In this document: piece after piece, positions 49,922-58,417 of the stretch
How the letters are laid out: each line of letters opens with the position of its first letter
How positions within the stretch are numbered: position 1 is the stretch's first letter
Source of the DNA: Dehalococcoidia bacterium
GTDB taxonomy: Bacteria; Chloroflexota; Dehalococcoidia; UBA2979
Assembly (NCBI GenBank): GCA_023228825.1
Contig: JALOAL010000003.1
Span: 186,001-250,000 of the forward strand
DNA: 64,000 bases
Direction of reading: 5' to 3'
Notes under the pieces: model-generated
The model's input: the letters and a program-made list of their open reading frames with translations, nothing else
What the model was told of the DNA's origin: nothing
The model's database searches: none
Translations under genes and position numbers: made by a program

Positions 49922-50700
49922 CAGGCGGTTGCCCCTTCCAGGAGCCCCAACTCCTTCAGAATCGGGTCGTAGCCGCCGGCCTCGATTTCCTTGGCCAGCG
50001 AGAACCCGCCGGACTTCACGATCTGGCCCTTGACCAGGACGTGGACGTAGTCCGGCTCGATGTAGCTCAGGATGCGTTCGTAGTGGGTGATGATGAGGAC
50101 GCCCATGTCCGGCCGGCGCAACGCTTGCACGCCCTCCGCCACGGTCCGAAGTGCGTCCACGTCCAGTCCGGAGTCCGTCTCGTCCAGGATGGCCAGGTCG
50201 GGCTTCAGCAGGCCCATCTGCAGGATCTCGGCGCGCTTCTTCTCGCCGCCGGAGAAGCCCTCGTTGACGTAGCGGCGGGCCATGTCCTCGCTCATCTTGA
50301 GGCTGGCCAGCGTCTCCCGGAGTTCTTGCAGGAACTCACGGGCCGGGACTTCCGCACCGCGCCGCGCCTTCAGCGCCTCCCGCATCAGGTTGACCATGGT
50401 CACGCCCGGGATGGGGGTGGGGTACTGGAAGGAGAGGAACACGCCCTTGCGCGCGCGTTCGTCAGCGGGGGCCTCCGTGATGTCCTCACCCTTGAGCAGG
50501 ACCTGGCCTTCATCCACGGTGTAGGAGGGGCTGCCGGCAATGGTGTTCGCCAGCGTGCTCTTCCCGGAGCCGTTGGGCCCCATCAACGCGTGGATCTCGC
50601 CGGGGCGGATCGTCAGGTCCAACCCCTTGAGGAGTTGGATGTCCGGCTGCTCCGTGATGCTTGCCTTCAACCCGCGCAGTTCGAGGATCGGTTCACTCAT
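49921..50700 (-). CDS. sufC: Fe-S assembly ATPase SufC
   Basis: 259 aa ABC-type ATPase without membrane domain. Walker A GPNGSGKST near residue 41, signature SGGEKKR and Walker B LAILDETDSGLD; the latter is the SufC form. Overlaps the sufR stop by 4 nt. Drives conformational change in the SufBCD complex in the cytoplasm. Confidence 0.95.
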   Translation of the reverse strand: MSEPILELRGLKASITEQPDIQLLKGLDLTIRPGEIHALMGPNGSGKSTLANTIAGSPSYTVDEGQVLLKGEDITEAPADERARKGVFLSFQYPTPIPGVTMVNLMREALKARRGAEVPAREFLQELRETLASLKMSEDMARRYVNEGFSGGEKKRAEILQMGLLKPDLAILDETDSGLDVDALRTVAEGVQALRRPDMGVLIITHYERILSYIEPDYVHVLVKGQIVKSGGFSLAKEIEAGGYDPILKELGLLEGATA

Positions 50701-51419
50701 CGCTGGCTCGCTGTCCCTTTCTGGGTGAGCACCGGCAGCAGGCCACCTGCCTGTCCGGCCTCCACAGACTCGGCCGCAGGGGTCGCCCCCTTCGGCACGA
50801 GATACTCACACTGGTGGCCGCCTTCTGCGACCGTCATGACTTGTTCAACGGGGGCGCCCAGCAACAACTCGATCGTCCGGCGGTCCGCCGCGCAGCACGC
50901 ATGCGTCTCCATGGCCGTCGAGCGGTAGGGACAGCCGGCGTTCTTCAACGTGAAGAAGTCGCCCCCGTCCTCCACCTCGCGCAGGATGCCCTCTTCGGTG
51001 AGCGCGACCAGCACCTGCTGCACGCGCTCTTCCAGCCGGTCCGCCGTCACCCGCGAGCGGTACTCGTCCGCTACGGACTCCGCCACGCGGTCGAAGAGCA
51101 CGTCCAGGATGGCGGGGCCGCCCTCGTCCACCTCGTCCGGCGTCAGTTGCGCCAGCGCCGGGGAGAGTCGGTCCAGCAATCGCTGGTAGTGCTCCGCGCT
51201 ACGGGCTTCCTCGCCCGCCTCGCTCAGTGCGTACCGGGTGACGGGCCGCCCGCGAGGCATGCGCTCCAGGCGCGCCGCCACCAGGCCGTCCGCCACCATG
51301 ATGTCCAGGTGCCGCCGCACGGAACCGTCCGAGACGCCGACGACCTCGGCCAGATCGGCCACGGTACACTCGCCCCGCTCAAAGAGCAGGCGCAAGACCT
51401 CGTCCCTGGTGCGTTCCAC
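50697..51419 (-). CDS. sufR: SufR-type winged-helix regulator of the suf operon
   Basis: 240 aa. N-terminal winged HTH: RDEVLRLLFERGECTVADLAE then VSDGSVRRHLDIMVADGLV. The C-terminal domain carries Cys163 (NAGCPYRS), Cys175/Cys176 (ETHACCAA) and Cys204 (HQCEYL); spacing Cys163-x12-Cys176-x27-Cys204 fits the cluster-binding cysteines of SufR as I remember them. As the first gene of the operon it would autoregulate: a bound [4Fe-4S] cluster gives repression, loss gives derepression. It overlaps sufC by 4 nt. Confidence 0.88.
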   Translation of the reverse strand: MERTRDEVLRLLFERGECTVADLAEVVGVSDGSVRRHLDIMVADGLVAARLERMPRGRPVTRYALSEAGEEARSAEHYQRLLDRLSPALAQLTPDEVDEGGPAILDVLFDRVAESVADEYRSRVTADRLEERVQQVLVALTEEGILREVEDGGDFFTLKNAGCPYRSTAMETHACCAADRRTIELLLGAPVEQVMTVAEGGHQCEYLVPKGATPAAESVEAGQAGGLLPVLTQKGTASQR

Positions 51420-51449
51420 TGGAATGGCGAGCCCCCGTCCTCTGTACCC

Positions 51450-51478
51450 ATCCTAGGTTCGGGGAGGGCCGCAGTCAA
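51450..51478 (-). promoter_or_regulatory. Sigma-70-type promoter of the suf operon
   Basis: On the minus strand: TTGACT (-35, 51473-51478, 5/6), 17-nt spacer, TAGGAT (-10, 51450-51455, 4/6). Transcription would start near 51442, 23 nt before the sufR ATG (51417-51419), so the operator for SufR must be in this short stretch or just upstream. Confidence 0.7.
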
Positions 51479-51480
51479 CG

Positions 51481-51531
51481 TTTTTTGCATTTTATTGCAG
51501 GTATATGAGCAAACTCAGTCCGGGCAAACTC
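51481..51531. promoter_or_regulatory. AT-rich regulatory block with direct repeats, suf/MaoC divergent spacer
   Basis: Contains TGCATTTTATTGCA (51486-51499, palindrome with one mismatch) and GCAAACTC twice (51509-51516 and 51524-51531, 15-bp period). It lies just upstream of the suf -35. The 15-bp period is about one and a half helical turns, so the copies would face different sides. Candidate binding site for SufR or another regulator. Confidence 0.4.
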
Positions 51532-51670
51532 TCGCACTTAGCCTCGACTATGTGATCTCGCTCACAAGCACCCGGATTTGTCCCGGCCACCGCGCCCCCC
51601 CTACGATGCGCCCGCAGCGACCCCGCAAGCGCTACGAGCGCCACGAGCCTCACGAATCGAGGGAGTACCG

Positions 51671-52093
51671 ATGGCTGACGACGTGCAAGGGCTGACGGTG
51701 GGCGCCAGCGCGTCCTACACCACCACGGTCACGCAAGAGGCCGTGGCTACGTTCTCGGAGGTAACGGGCGACCGTAACCCGCTGCACACGGACGCCGAGT
51801 ACGCGAAGCGCACGCGCTTCCAGCAGCCCATCGCCCACGGCATGTTCGGCGCGGGCGCCATCTCCGCCGCCATCGGCACGCGGCTGGCCCCGGACGCGGT
51901 CTGCATCTACCTGGGCCAGAACATGCAGTTCCGCGCGCCCGTGATGCCCGGCGACGAGATCACGGCCACCGTCACGGTCACCAAGGTGGATGCGGAGCGT
52001 TCTCGCGTCTCGCTCGATACAGTAGTCACCAAGCAAGACGGAACCGAGGTCATCCGGGGGGATGCCCTGGTGATGGTCGAGGCGCTGGCCTGA
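51671..52093 (+). CDS. MaoC-like (R)-specific enoyl-CoA hydratase
   Basis: 140 aa single hotdog, PhaJ-like. Hydratase motif EVTGDRNPLHTDAEYA with catalytic Asp/His is intact. ATG with GAGGGAG 7 nt upstream; TACGAT at 51603-51608 is a likely -10. Hydrates 2-enoyl-CoA to (R)-3-hydroxyacyl-CoA. It precedes the methylmalonyl-CoA mutase gene and the FabG-like gene on the same strand. Confidence 0.9.
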   Translation: MADDVQGLTVGASASYTTTVTQEAVATFSEVTGDRNPLHTDAEYAKRTRFQQPIAHGMFGAGAISAAIGTRLAPDAVCIYLGQNMQFRAPVMPGDEITATVTVTKVDAERSRVSLDTVVTKQDGTEVIRGDALVMVEALA

Positions 52094-52108
52094 CCTCCGC
52101 GCCACCCC

Positions 52109-52126
52109 TGCTCCGGCAGCGGAGCA
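52109..52126 (+). terminator. Small hairpin after the MaoC gene
   Basis: TGCTCCG and CGGAGCA form a 7-bp stem with a GCAG loop at 52109-52126, 15 nt after the MaoC stop. Weak terminator or simply spacer structure. Confidence 0.3.
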
Positions 52127-52175
52127 CCCCGGACGCGGAGACGGCTCGACCTCGGCGAGCACGGGACTGCCGATC

Positions 52176-53861
52176 ATGATCAAGCCCGAGACCCCAGCCA
52201 CCCTGGACGAGATCCGCGCCGCACGACAGGCGTGGGAGGACAAGGCCGTCGCCCGGGTGCTGGCGCGCTTCCCGGAACGGAAGCAGCGCTTCGAGTCCTC
52301 TTCCGCGCCGCAGGAGCGCCTCTACACGCCGGAGGACACGGCGGATCTGGACTACCTGCGGGACGTGGGCTTCCCGGGCCAGTTCCCCTTCACCCGCGGC
52401 GTGCAGCCCACGATGTACCGAGGCCGCCTCTGGACCATGCGCCAGTACGCCGGCTTCGGCACCGCGCAGGAGACCAACGAGCGCTTCAAGCACCTGCTTG
52501 CGAACGGCCAGACCGGCCTCTCCACCGCCTTCGACCTCCCCACACAGACCGGCTACGACTCGGACGACCCCATGTCCGCCGGCGAGGTGGGCCAGGTGGG
52601 CGTCGCCATCGACTCGCTGGCGGACATGGAGACGCTGTTCGAGGGCATCCCGCTGGACCAGGTGTCCACCTCCATGACCATCAACGCGCCGGCGGCCATG
52701 CTGGTGGCGATGTACATGGTGGCGGCGGAGAAGCAGGGCCACGAGCGCAGCGTGGTGATGGGCACCGCCCAGAACGACGTGCTGAAGGAGTACGTGGCCC
52801 GCGGCACCTACATCTTCCCGCCCACAGAGTCCGTGCGGCTGGCGGCGAACCTGATCAACTTCTGCGCCGCGGAGGCGCCTCGGTTCAACTCGATCTCCGT
52901 CTCCGGCTACCACATCCGGGAGGCCGGCTCCACGGCCGCGCAGGAGATCGCCTTCGCCTTCGCCAACGCCATCGCCTACCTGGAGGAGTGCAAGCGCCAG
53001 GGCGGCGACCTGAACGAGAGCGCGCAGCGCGTCTCCTGGATCTTCAACACCCACAACCACTTCTTCGAGGAGGTGGCGAAGTACCGAGCGCTGCGCCGCC
53101 TCTGGGCGCGCCTGATGGTGGAGCGCTTCGGCATCACCAACGCACAGGCGCAGATGCTGCGCACGCACACCCAGACCGGCGGCTCCACGCTGACCGCGCA
53201 GCAGCCCAAGAACAACATCGCGCGCGCGGCCCTGCAGGCCCTGGCGGCGGTGACCGGCGGCGTACAGTCGCTGGCCCTGTCCTGCTACGACGAGGCGCTG
53301 GCGCTCCCCACCACGGAGGCGCAGCAGATCGCACTGCGCACGCAGCAGATCATCGCCTTCGAGTCCGGCGCGGCCGACACGGTGGACCCGCTGGCTGGCT
53401 CCTACTACGTGGAGGACCTGACCAACCGCCTGGAGCAGGAGGCGCGTCACATCATGGAGCGCATCCAGGACATGGGCGGCTCCGTCGCGGCCATCGAGGG
53501 CGGCTGGATGCAGGCCGAGATCCAGGAGGCCTCCATGCACTGGCAGCGCCAGGTGGAGTCCGGGGAGCGCATCATCGTGGGCGTGAACGAGTACGTGGAC
53601 CCGGACGAGGACGCCACACCCATCTTCCGCCCCAACCTGGAGGTGGTGGGCGCCCAACTCACCCGCCTGCAGCAGGTGCGCGCCGGACGCGACCAGGCGG
53701 CCACGGATGCCGCACTTGCACGCCTGCGCGAGGCGTCCCGGCAGGACGTGAACCTGATGGAGCCGATCATCGAGGCCGTCCGCACGTACGCCACGCTGGG
53801 CGAGATGTGCGGCGTCCTGCGCGAGGAGTGGGGCGAGTACATTCCGCCCACCGTCGTGTAA
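52176..53861 (+). CDS. Methylmalonyl-CoA mutase, large (catalytic) subunit
   Basis: 561 aa TIM-barrel domain only; the B12-binding domain is absent, so the cobalamin-binding small subunit must be encoded elsewhere (not seen in the window). Opening motifs TRGVQPTMYRGRLWTMRQY and the barrel LSTAFDLPTQTGYDSDDP are as in MCM. Tyr91 in RQYAGF and Arg209 in YVARG match the MCM-specific pair (Tyr89/Arg207 in Propionibacterium), where isobutyryl-CoA mutase has Phe and Gln. So succinyl-CoA/methylmalonyl-CoA chemistry is favoured. ATG at 52176, weak ribosome-binding site. Confidence 0.9.
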   Translation: MIKPETPATLDEIRAARQAWEDKAVARVLARFPERKQRFESSSAPQERLYTPEDTADLDYLRDVGFPGQFPFTRGVQPTMYRGRLWTMRQYAGFGTAQETNERFKHLLANGQTGLSTAFDLPTQTGYDSDDPMSAGEVGQVGVAIDSLADMETLFEGIPLDQVSTSMTINAPAAMLVAMYMVAAEKQGHERSVVMGTAQNDVLKEYVARGTYIFPPTESVRLAANLINFCAAEAPRFNSISVSGYHIREAGSTAAQEIAFAFANAIAYLEECKRQGGDLNESAQRVSWIFNTHNHFFEEVAKYRALRRLWARLMVERFGITNAQAQMLRTHTQTGGSTLTAQQPKNNIARAALQALAAVTGGVQSLALSCYDEALALPTTEAQQIALRTQQIIAFESGAADTVDPLAGSYYVEDLTNRLEQEARHIMERIQDMGGSVAAIEGGWMQAEIQEASMHWQRQVESGERIIVGVNEYVDPDEDATPIFRPNLEVVGAQLTRLQQVRAGRDQAATDAALARLREASRQDVNLMEPIIEAVRTYATLGEMCGVLREEWGEYIPPTVV

Positions 53862-53939
53862 CCACTCGTGAGCCATCGTCCGGCGGAGGTCGGCAGAGCG
53901 CAGGGTGCGCGCTGCCACCAGGCTGGACGGTCAAGAGCA

Positions 53940-53968
53940 GGTACCCCATCCCCCCGGGGCCGGGTACC
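53940..53968. other. Inverted repeat in the MCM-FabG spacer
   Basis: GGTACCC (53940-53946) and GGGTACC (53962-53968) flank a CCCCGGGG-containing loop. Could be a hairpin or a regulator site before the FabG-like gene (start 54020). Confidence 0.3.
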
Positions 53969-54019
53969 GACAGAACAGAGCGCCCCGGGGGCGGGGCTTG
54001 ATTCGGGAGGCACAACGCA

Positions 54020-54766
54020 ATGGGGGCATTGGACGGTCAGGTCGCACTCGTGACCGGCGGCAGCCGCGGCATTGGCCGCGCCACCGCGATCGCGCTGGCG
54101 GAAGAAGGCGCCAACGTGGTCATCAACTACACCTCGAACGAAGATGCGGCGAAGGCGACCGCGGCGGCGTGTGAGCAGCACGGCGTCCAGACGCTCGTGG
54201 TGCAGGCGGACGTCGCCAACGTGGAGGACGCCCAGCGCCTGGTGAAGGCTGCCGAGGAACAGTTCGAGAAGATCGACATCCTGGTGAACAACGCCGGCAT
54301 CAACCGCGACAAGACCGTGGCGCGCATGGCGCCGGAGGACTGGGACGCGGTGGTCCAGACGGACCTGTCGTCCGCCTTCTACGTCACCAACGCCGCGGTG
54401 GGCGGCATGCGCACCCGCAAGTACGGGCGCATCATCCAGATCTCGTCGATCCAGGGCCAGCAGGGCGCGGTGGGCCTCTCCAACTATGCCGCCGCCAAGG
54501 GAGGCATGATCGCCTTCACCAAGTCCGCGGCGCGTGAACTGGCGCGCGACAACATCACCGTCAACGCCATCTGCCCGGGCTACGTCGAGACCGACATGAT
54601 CTCTGGCCTCTCGGACGAGGTGAAACAGACCCTGCTCTCGCGCATCCCCCTGGGCCGCTTCGGCCGGCCCGAGGAAGTCGCGCAGACCGTGGTGTTCCTG
54701 GCGAAGCCGTCCGGCGACTTCTACACCGGCGCGCAGTTGAACCTGAACGGCGGCGAATACATGTAG
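54020..54766 (+). CDS. 3-oxoacyl-ACP/acetoacetyl-CoA reductase FabG-like
   Basis: 248 aa SDR. TGGSRGIGRA at 13-22, NNAGINRDKT (the FabG/PhaB form), the SSIQGQQGAVGLSNYAAAKGG segment with Ser-Tyr-Lys, and the C-terminal LGRFGRPEEVA. NADPH-dependent reduction of 3-oxoacyl intermediates. GGGAGG stands 10 nt before the ATG. With MaoC and MCM in one direction it forms an acyl-CoA-modifying group. Confidence 0.9.
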   Translation: MGALDGQVALVTGGSRGIGRATAIALAEEGANVVINYTSNEDAAKATAAACEQHGVQTLVVQADVANVEDAQRLVKAAEEQFEKIDILVNNAGINRDKTVARMAPEDWDAVVQTDLSSAFYVTNAAVGGMRTRKYGRIIQISSIQGQQGAVGLSNYAAAKGGMIAFTKSAARELARDNITVNAICPGYVETDMISGLSDEVKQTLLSRIPLGRFGRPEEVAQTVVFLAKPSGDFYTGAQLNLNGGEYM

Positions 54767-54840
54767 CGAGGGCTCTCCTCGCAGCGCTCCGGCCGTGTTC
54801 CCCGAATCTTCACGGGAGCCGCACTGAGAACTTGACCGCC

Positions 54841-54868
54841 ACGGGCCGCCCTCAGGAGGGCGGCCCGT
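54841..54868. terminator. Strong terminator hairpin after the FabG-like gene
   Basis: A 12-bp perfect stem (ACGGGCCGCCCT pairing with AGGGCGGCCCGT) with a CAGG loop, 74 nt after the stop. Separates the group from the histidine kinase gene. Confidence 0.75.
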
Positions 54869-54941
54869 ACACTATCTCCAACCTCTGACCGCCACCTGAC
54901 AGCCCTCGGCCGCCGCCCTCCGAGGCCCGCTCGGACTGCCT

Positions 54942-56978
54942 TTGCGTTACCAGGTCACGACCGTCGTCATTGGCATCGTCACGTTCGTGGCGCTGGGGGC
55001 GGCCGCCCTCTTCATCGGCCTCTCCCTCTCCTCGGGCGACGACGGCCGCCGCCAGCGCGCAGCCGAGGCCGAGTTCGAGGCGTTCCAGGCGGCCCTGCTC
55101 GCACGTGCGGACGGTCTTCGCGGCCACGCGGTCGGCCTCCTCCAGCAGGAGGAGGTCGTGCGCTTCGCCGTCACCGGCGGCTCGCCCCCCTCCCTCCTCA
55201 CCTTCGGCCGAGCATCGCGAGGCGGCGCGGACTACCTCCTGGTCTCCGGCCCCGGCCGCGCCCTGGTGTTCGAGAACGGGCTGATGGACTCCATCGTCCA
55301 CGGCGTCAACGACACCTCGCCGCAGGCCCTTGCCCTCCTGGACGGCGCGACGGCGGGCGGCATCTTCGACTTCGCGGAGGGCCCGGTGCTCGCCGCCGGC
55401 GCCGCCACCAGCCCCGGCACGGAGCGCGCCGCCGTGGCGCTGGGCCTGCGCCTGGACACGGAGGCGCTCGAGGCGCTGGCGGGGGGCGGCGAGCGGCGCG
55501 TCACGCTGACGTGGGCCAGCGACGGGAGCGAGCCGGACGGCGTGCGCGTGCAGGGCGGCGCCACCCCGGGCCGCGTTGCCATTGTCGGCCCCGTGGCTCT
55601 CGCGGAGGCGAACCGCGCGCTGGTCGCGGCCGTGGAGGTGCCGGCCTCGGTGCTGCCGGAAGCCGCGGATCAGGGGCTCTCGCGCTGGCTGATTGTGATG
55701 CTCGCCTTCGGCGGTGCAGGCATCGTCGCGTTCGGCGTGGTGGTGCGCGTAATGGCCGGCGGCATCGACGACGTACGCTCCGGCCTCCTCGCCGCGCAGG
55801 AGACCGAGGGCAACCCAGCCGTCCTCGACTCCCTGGCCGGCAGTGACGAGGTGGGACGCACGGCGGCGCAGGCCGCCGCCACGCTCCGCACCGTGCGCGA
55901 GCGCACCGTCGCCGCGATCGACGAGGCGCGCGTGGCCACGGCCAGGCAACTGCTGGGCGAGCACGTGATCCGGTCGATGCACGAAGGCGTGCTCGTGGAG
56001 CGCTCGGACACTACGTGCATCGTCCTGAACCCCGCGGCCACGGACCTGCTGCAGGTGGAGCCGGCGACCGTCCTGGGCGTGCGCAACGGCATCCGCGAAG
56101 TGCTGGGGGGCGCCCTCTACCAGCGCCTGCGCGAGCGCGCCCATGACCGTGACCTGGCTCAGCGCCTGGAGGTCTTCTCGCTGGGCGGCCGCGACCTCGC
56201 CTTCGACGCGTACGAGGTGCCGGAGTACCGCAGCGACGGCCACAGCCTGCTGATCATCATCCGAGACGTCTCCGCCGTCCTGGAGGTGGAGCAACTGAAG
56301 CGCGACGTAGTCTCCGTGGTCAGCCACGAACTGCGCACGCCGCTGACCGTGGTGGCCCTCTCGATCGGGATGCTGGACGAACCCGGCGCGGACCAGGCGC
56401 AACTGGTGGCGGCCGCGGAGCGCAACGTGCAGCGCATGCGCGAACTGGTGGACGACATGCTTGACCTCGCTCGCCTCGAAAGCGGGCAGGCCACGCTGGA
56501 CCACGAGGCCCACAATCCGGTCACGCTGGTCCAGGAGGTCCTGCAGTTCCTGCGGCCGCAGGCGGAGGCGAAACAGGTCACCGTCCGCGACGCCGTGGAC
56601 GGTGACCTCCCCGACGTAGTCGAAGTGGACCGCAAGCAGGTCCAGCGTGCGGTAACGAACCTGGTGAGCAACGCCGTGAAGTTCAGCCCGTCCGGCTCGG
56701 ACGTGTGGGTGGTCCTCCGCCCCGGCGGCGACTGGCTCTACATCGACGTGGCGGACTCCGGGCCCGGCATCCCGCACGAGGAGCAGGCGCGCATCTTCAC
56801 GCGCTTCTACCGCGCCTCCAACACGCGCGAGCAGGCCACGGGGACGGGCCTCGGCCTGCCGATCGTGCGCCAGATCGCGGAGTTGCACGGCGGCCGCGCG
56901 GACCTGCTTCCCACCGAGCAGGGCTCCTACTTCCGCATCACCCTCCCCGTCCGCGCCCCCACCCAGATCGAGGGCTAG
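54942..56978 (+). CDS. Orphan sensor histidine kinase
   Basis: 678 aa starting at TTG. Two membrane helices (about residues 5-29 and 247-270) frame a 215-residue extracytoplasmic sensor. Then a HAMP-like linker, a PAS region (about 335-445), and the HisKA domain with phosphoacceptor His462 (VVSHELRTPLTVV). The ATPase shows N-box NLVSNAVKFSP, G1 VADSGPGIP and G2 GTGLGLPIVRQ. No response-regulator gene is adjacent. Signal unknown. Confidence 0.9.
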   Translation: MRYQVTTVVIGIVTFVALGAAALFIGLSLSSGDDGRRQRAAEAEFEAFQAALLARADGLRGHAVGLLQQEEVVRFAVTGGSPPSLLTFGRASRGGADYLLVSGPGRALVFENGLMDSIVHGVNDTSPQALALLDGATAGGIFDFAEGPVLAAGAATSPGTERAAVALGLRLDTEALEALAGGGERRVTLTWASDGSEPDGVRVQGGATPGRVAIVGPVALAEANRALVAAVEVPASVLPEAADQGLSRWLIVMLAFGGAGIVAFGVVVRVMAGGIDDVRSGLLAAQETEGNPAVLDSLAGSDEVGRTAAQAAATLRTVRERTVAAIDEARVATARQLLGEHVIRSMHEGVLVERSDTTCIVLNPAATDLLQVEPATVLGVRNGIREVLGGALYQRLRERAHDRDLAQRLEVFSLGGRDLAFDAYEVPEYRSDGHSLLIIIRDVSAVLEVEQLKRDVVSVVSHELRTPLTVVALSIGMLDEPGADQAQLVAAAERNVQRMRELVDDMLDLARLESGQATLDHEAHNPVTLVQEVLQFLRPQAEAKQVTVRDAVDGDLPDVVEVDRKQVQRAVTNLVSNAVKFSPSGSDVWVVLRPGGDWLYIDVADSGPGIPHEEQARIFTRFYRASNTREQATGTGLGLPIVRQIAELHGGRADLLPTEQGSYFRITLPVRAPTQIEG

Positions 56979-57014
56979 CACTTCTGGCCCCCTTGCGGCG
57001 CGCCGCGAGAAGTG
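56979..57014. repeat. CACTTCT/AGAAGTG inverted repeat element
   Basis: Arms CACTTCT (56979-56985, starting 1 nt after the kinase stop) and AGAAGTG (57008-57014) with the inner perfect palindrome GCGGCGCGCCGC (56995-57006). Resembles the repeat at 9856-9904; a half copy CACTTCTG stands 1-2 nt after another stop codon (59523-59530). Confidence 0.5.
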
Positions 57015-57079
57015 GCATCCTCCGCCGTCCGCGCTCGCTCCACGCACCCCCGGCGCGCCACTGATCGAGGAGGCTCGGA

Positions 57080-57673
57080 ATGCCGTCGCCTGATGGCCCT
57101 ATCGGCAGGCGGGTGGTTGTGGTCGGGACGACGTCCAGCGGCAAGAGCACGCTGGGCGCCAGGCTCTCGAAAACCCTCGGTGTGCCGTTCGTGGAACTGG
57201 ACGCGCTCAACTGGGAGCCCAACTGGCATTCTGTGGCCGAGCACGATCCGGCCGAGTTCGAACGCCGCATCCGAGAGGCTACCGAGGGCGACGGCTGGGT
57301 GGTCGCCGGCTCCTACTCGAAGTTCTCGGAGCGCACCTTCTGGCCGCGGCTGGAGACCGTGGTGTGGCTGGACCTGCCGCTGCGCCTCGTGCTGTGGCGG
57401 GTGGTCACCCGCTCCTGGCGTCGGTGGCGGACGAAGGAACTGCTCTGGGGGACGAACACCGAGAACCTCTGGACGCACCTGAAGTTGTGGAGTCCCGACT
57501 CCCTGATCTACTGGGCCGTGACGACGCATCGGGTCAAGCGCCGACGCTACCTGGCGCAGATGACGGACCCCGCCTGGGCGCACATCCGTTACATCCGCCT
57601 CACCACCCCCGCAGAGGTCGAGGCGTTCGCACGAGCGGTCGAGGCGGGCACCGCTTCCGCCACAGAGGCCTAA
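57080..57673 (+). CDS. P-loop nucleotide kinase family protein (FlaR/adenylate-kinase-like)
   Basis: 197 aa. Walker A GTTSSGKST at 16-24, the acidic FVELDALNWEPNWH lid-like region and an Arg-rich middle (SWRRWRTKELLWG), characteristic of the adenylate-kinase-like 'topology modulation' FlaR proteins. The ATG has GAGGAGG upstream. It is cytoplasmic. A nucleotide or small-molecule kinase; substrate unknown. Confidence 0.82.
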   Translation: MPSPDGPIGRRVVVVGTTSSGKSTLGARLSKTLGVPFVELDALNWEPNWHSVAEHDPAEFERRIREATEGDGWVVAGSYSKFSERTFWPRLETVVWLDLPLRLVLWRVVTRSWRRWRTKELLWGTNTENLWTHLKLWSPDSLIYWAVTTHRVKRRRYLAQMTDPAWAHIRYIRLTTPAEVEAFARAVEAGTASATEA

Positions 57674-57751
57674 CCCGGGGGCTACCATCGTCCGGCCACC
57701 ATCACCGAACGCGCGCCTCGATCCAAGGGGGCGACGAGACAGGGGGACAGG

Positions 57752-58417
57752 ATGGCGGAACGACTGCGGTTCTCGGCGGCGGCCGCCTACCGACACCTCC
57801 GCCAGGTCGACCCTGTCGTCGGCCGCCTGATCGAGGAGCACGGGCCGTACCGGCCTCGACCGGCCATGGACCACTACGAGTCGCTACTACGCACGGTCAT
57901 GTTCCAGCAGTTGAACGGCCGCGCCGCCTCCGCCATCCAGGAGCGGTGGATGGGCCTCTACGGCGGGCGCTACCCCACCCCCAGCGAGTTACTGGCCACC
58001 ACGGACGAGGCGTTCCGCGCGGTGGGCGTCTCCCGCCAGAAGAGCGGCTACCTGCGCGACATCGCGGAGCGCATGCTCTCGGGCGCCCTCGACTTCCGGC
58101 GCCTGGACGAGATGTCGGACGAAGCGATCGTGGAACAGGTGACGGCGGTCAAGGGACTGGGCGAGTGGTCCGCGCACATGTTCCTGATGTTCCAACTCGG
58201 ACGGCCGGACGTGCTGCCCATTGGCGACTTCGGGGTGCGCAACGGGATGCGGCTAGCCTACGGCCTGCGTGAGATGCCCTCGCCCGCCCGCGCTCGGGAG
58301 ATCGGCGCGCCGTGGGAGCCCTACCGGTCCGTGGGGGCGTGGTACATGTGGCGCGCCACCGAAGGCATCACCGAGTACGTGAGCGACACGGAGCCCGAGG
58401 CCACGCCCGCAGGGTAG
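57752..58417 (+). CDS. DNA-3-methyladenine glycosylase II (AlkA-like HhH-GPD)
   Basis: 221 aa. Helix-hairpin-helix VTAVKGLGEWSAHMF near 132-146, followed by the catalytic Asp in VLPIGDFGVRNG. No N-terminal TBP-like domain, so shorter than E. coli AlkA, like archaeal and Bacillus forms. Removes alkylated bases. The ATG has a G-rich site upstream. The stop codon is part of a 17-bp tandem repeat (58401-58451). Confidence 0.87.
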   Translation: MAERLRFSAAAAYRHLRQVDPVVGRLIEEHGPYRPRPAMDHYESLLRTVMFQQLNGRAASAIQERWMGLYGGRYPTPSELLATTDEAFRAVGVSRQKSGYLRDIAERMLSGALDFRRLDEMSDEAIVEQVTAVKGLGEWSAHMFLMFQLGRPDVLPIGDFGVRNGMRLAYGLREMPSPARAREIGAPWEPYRSVGAWYMWRATEGITEYVSDTEPEATPAG

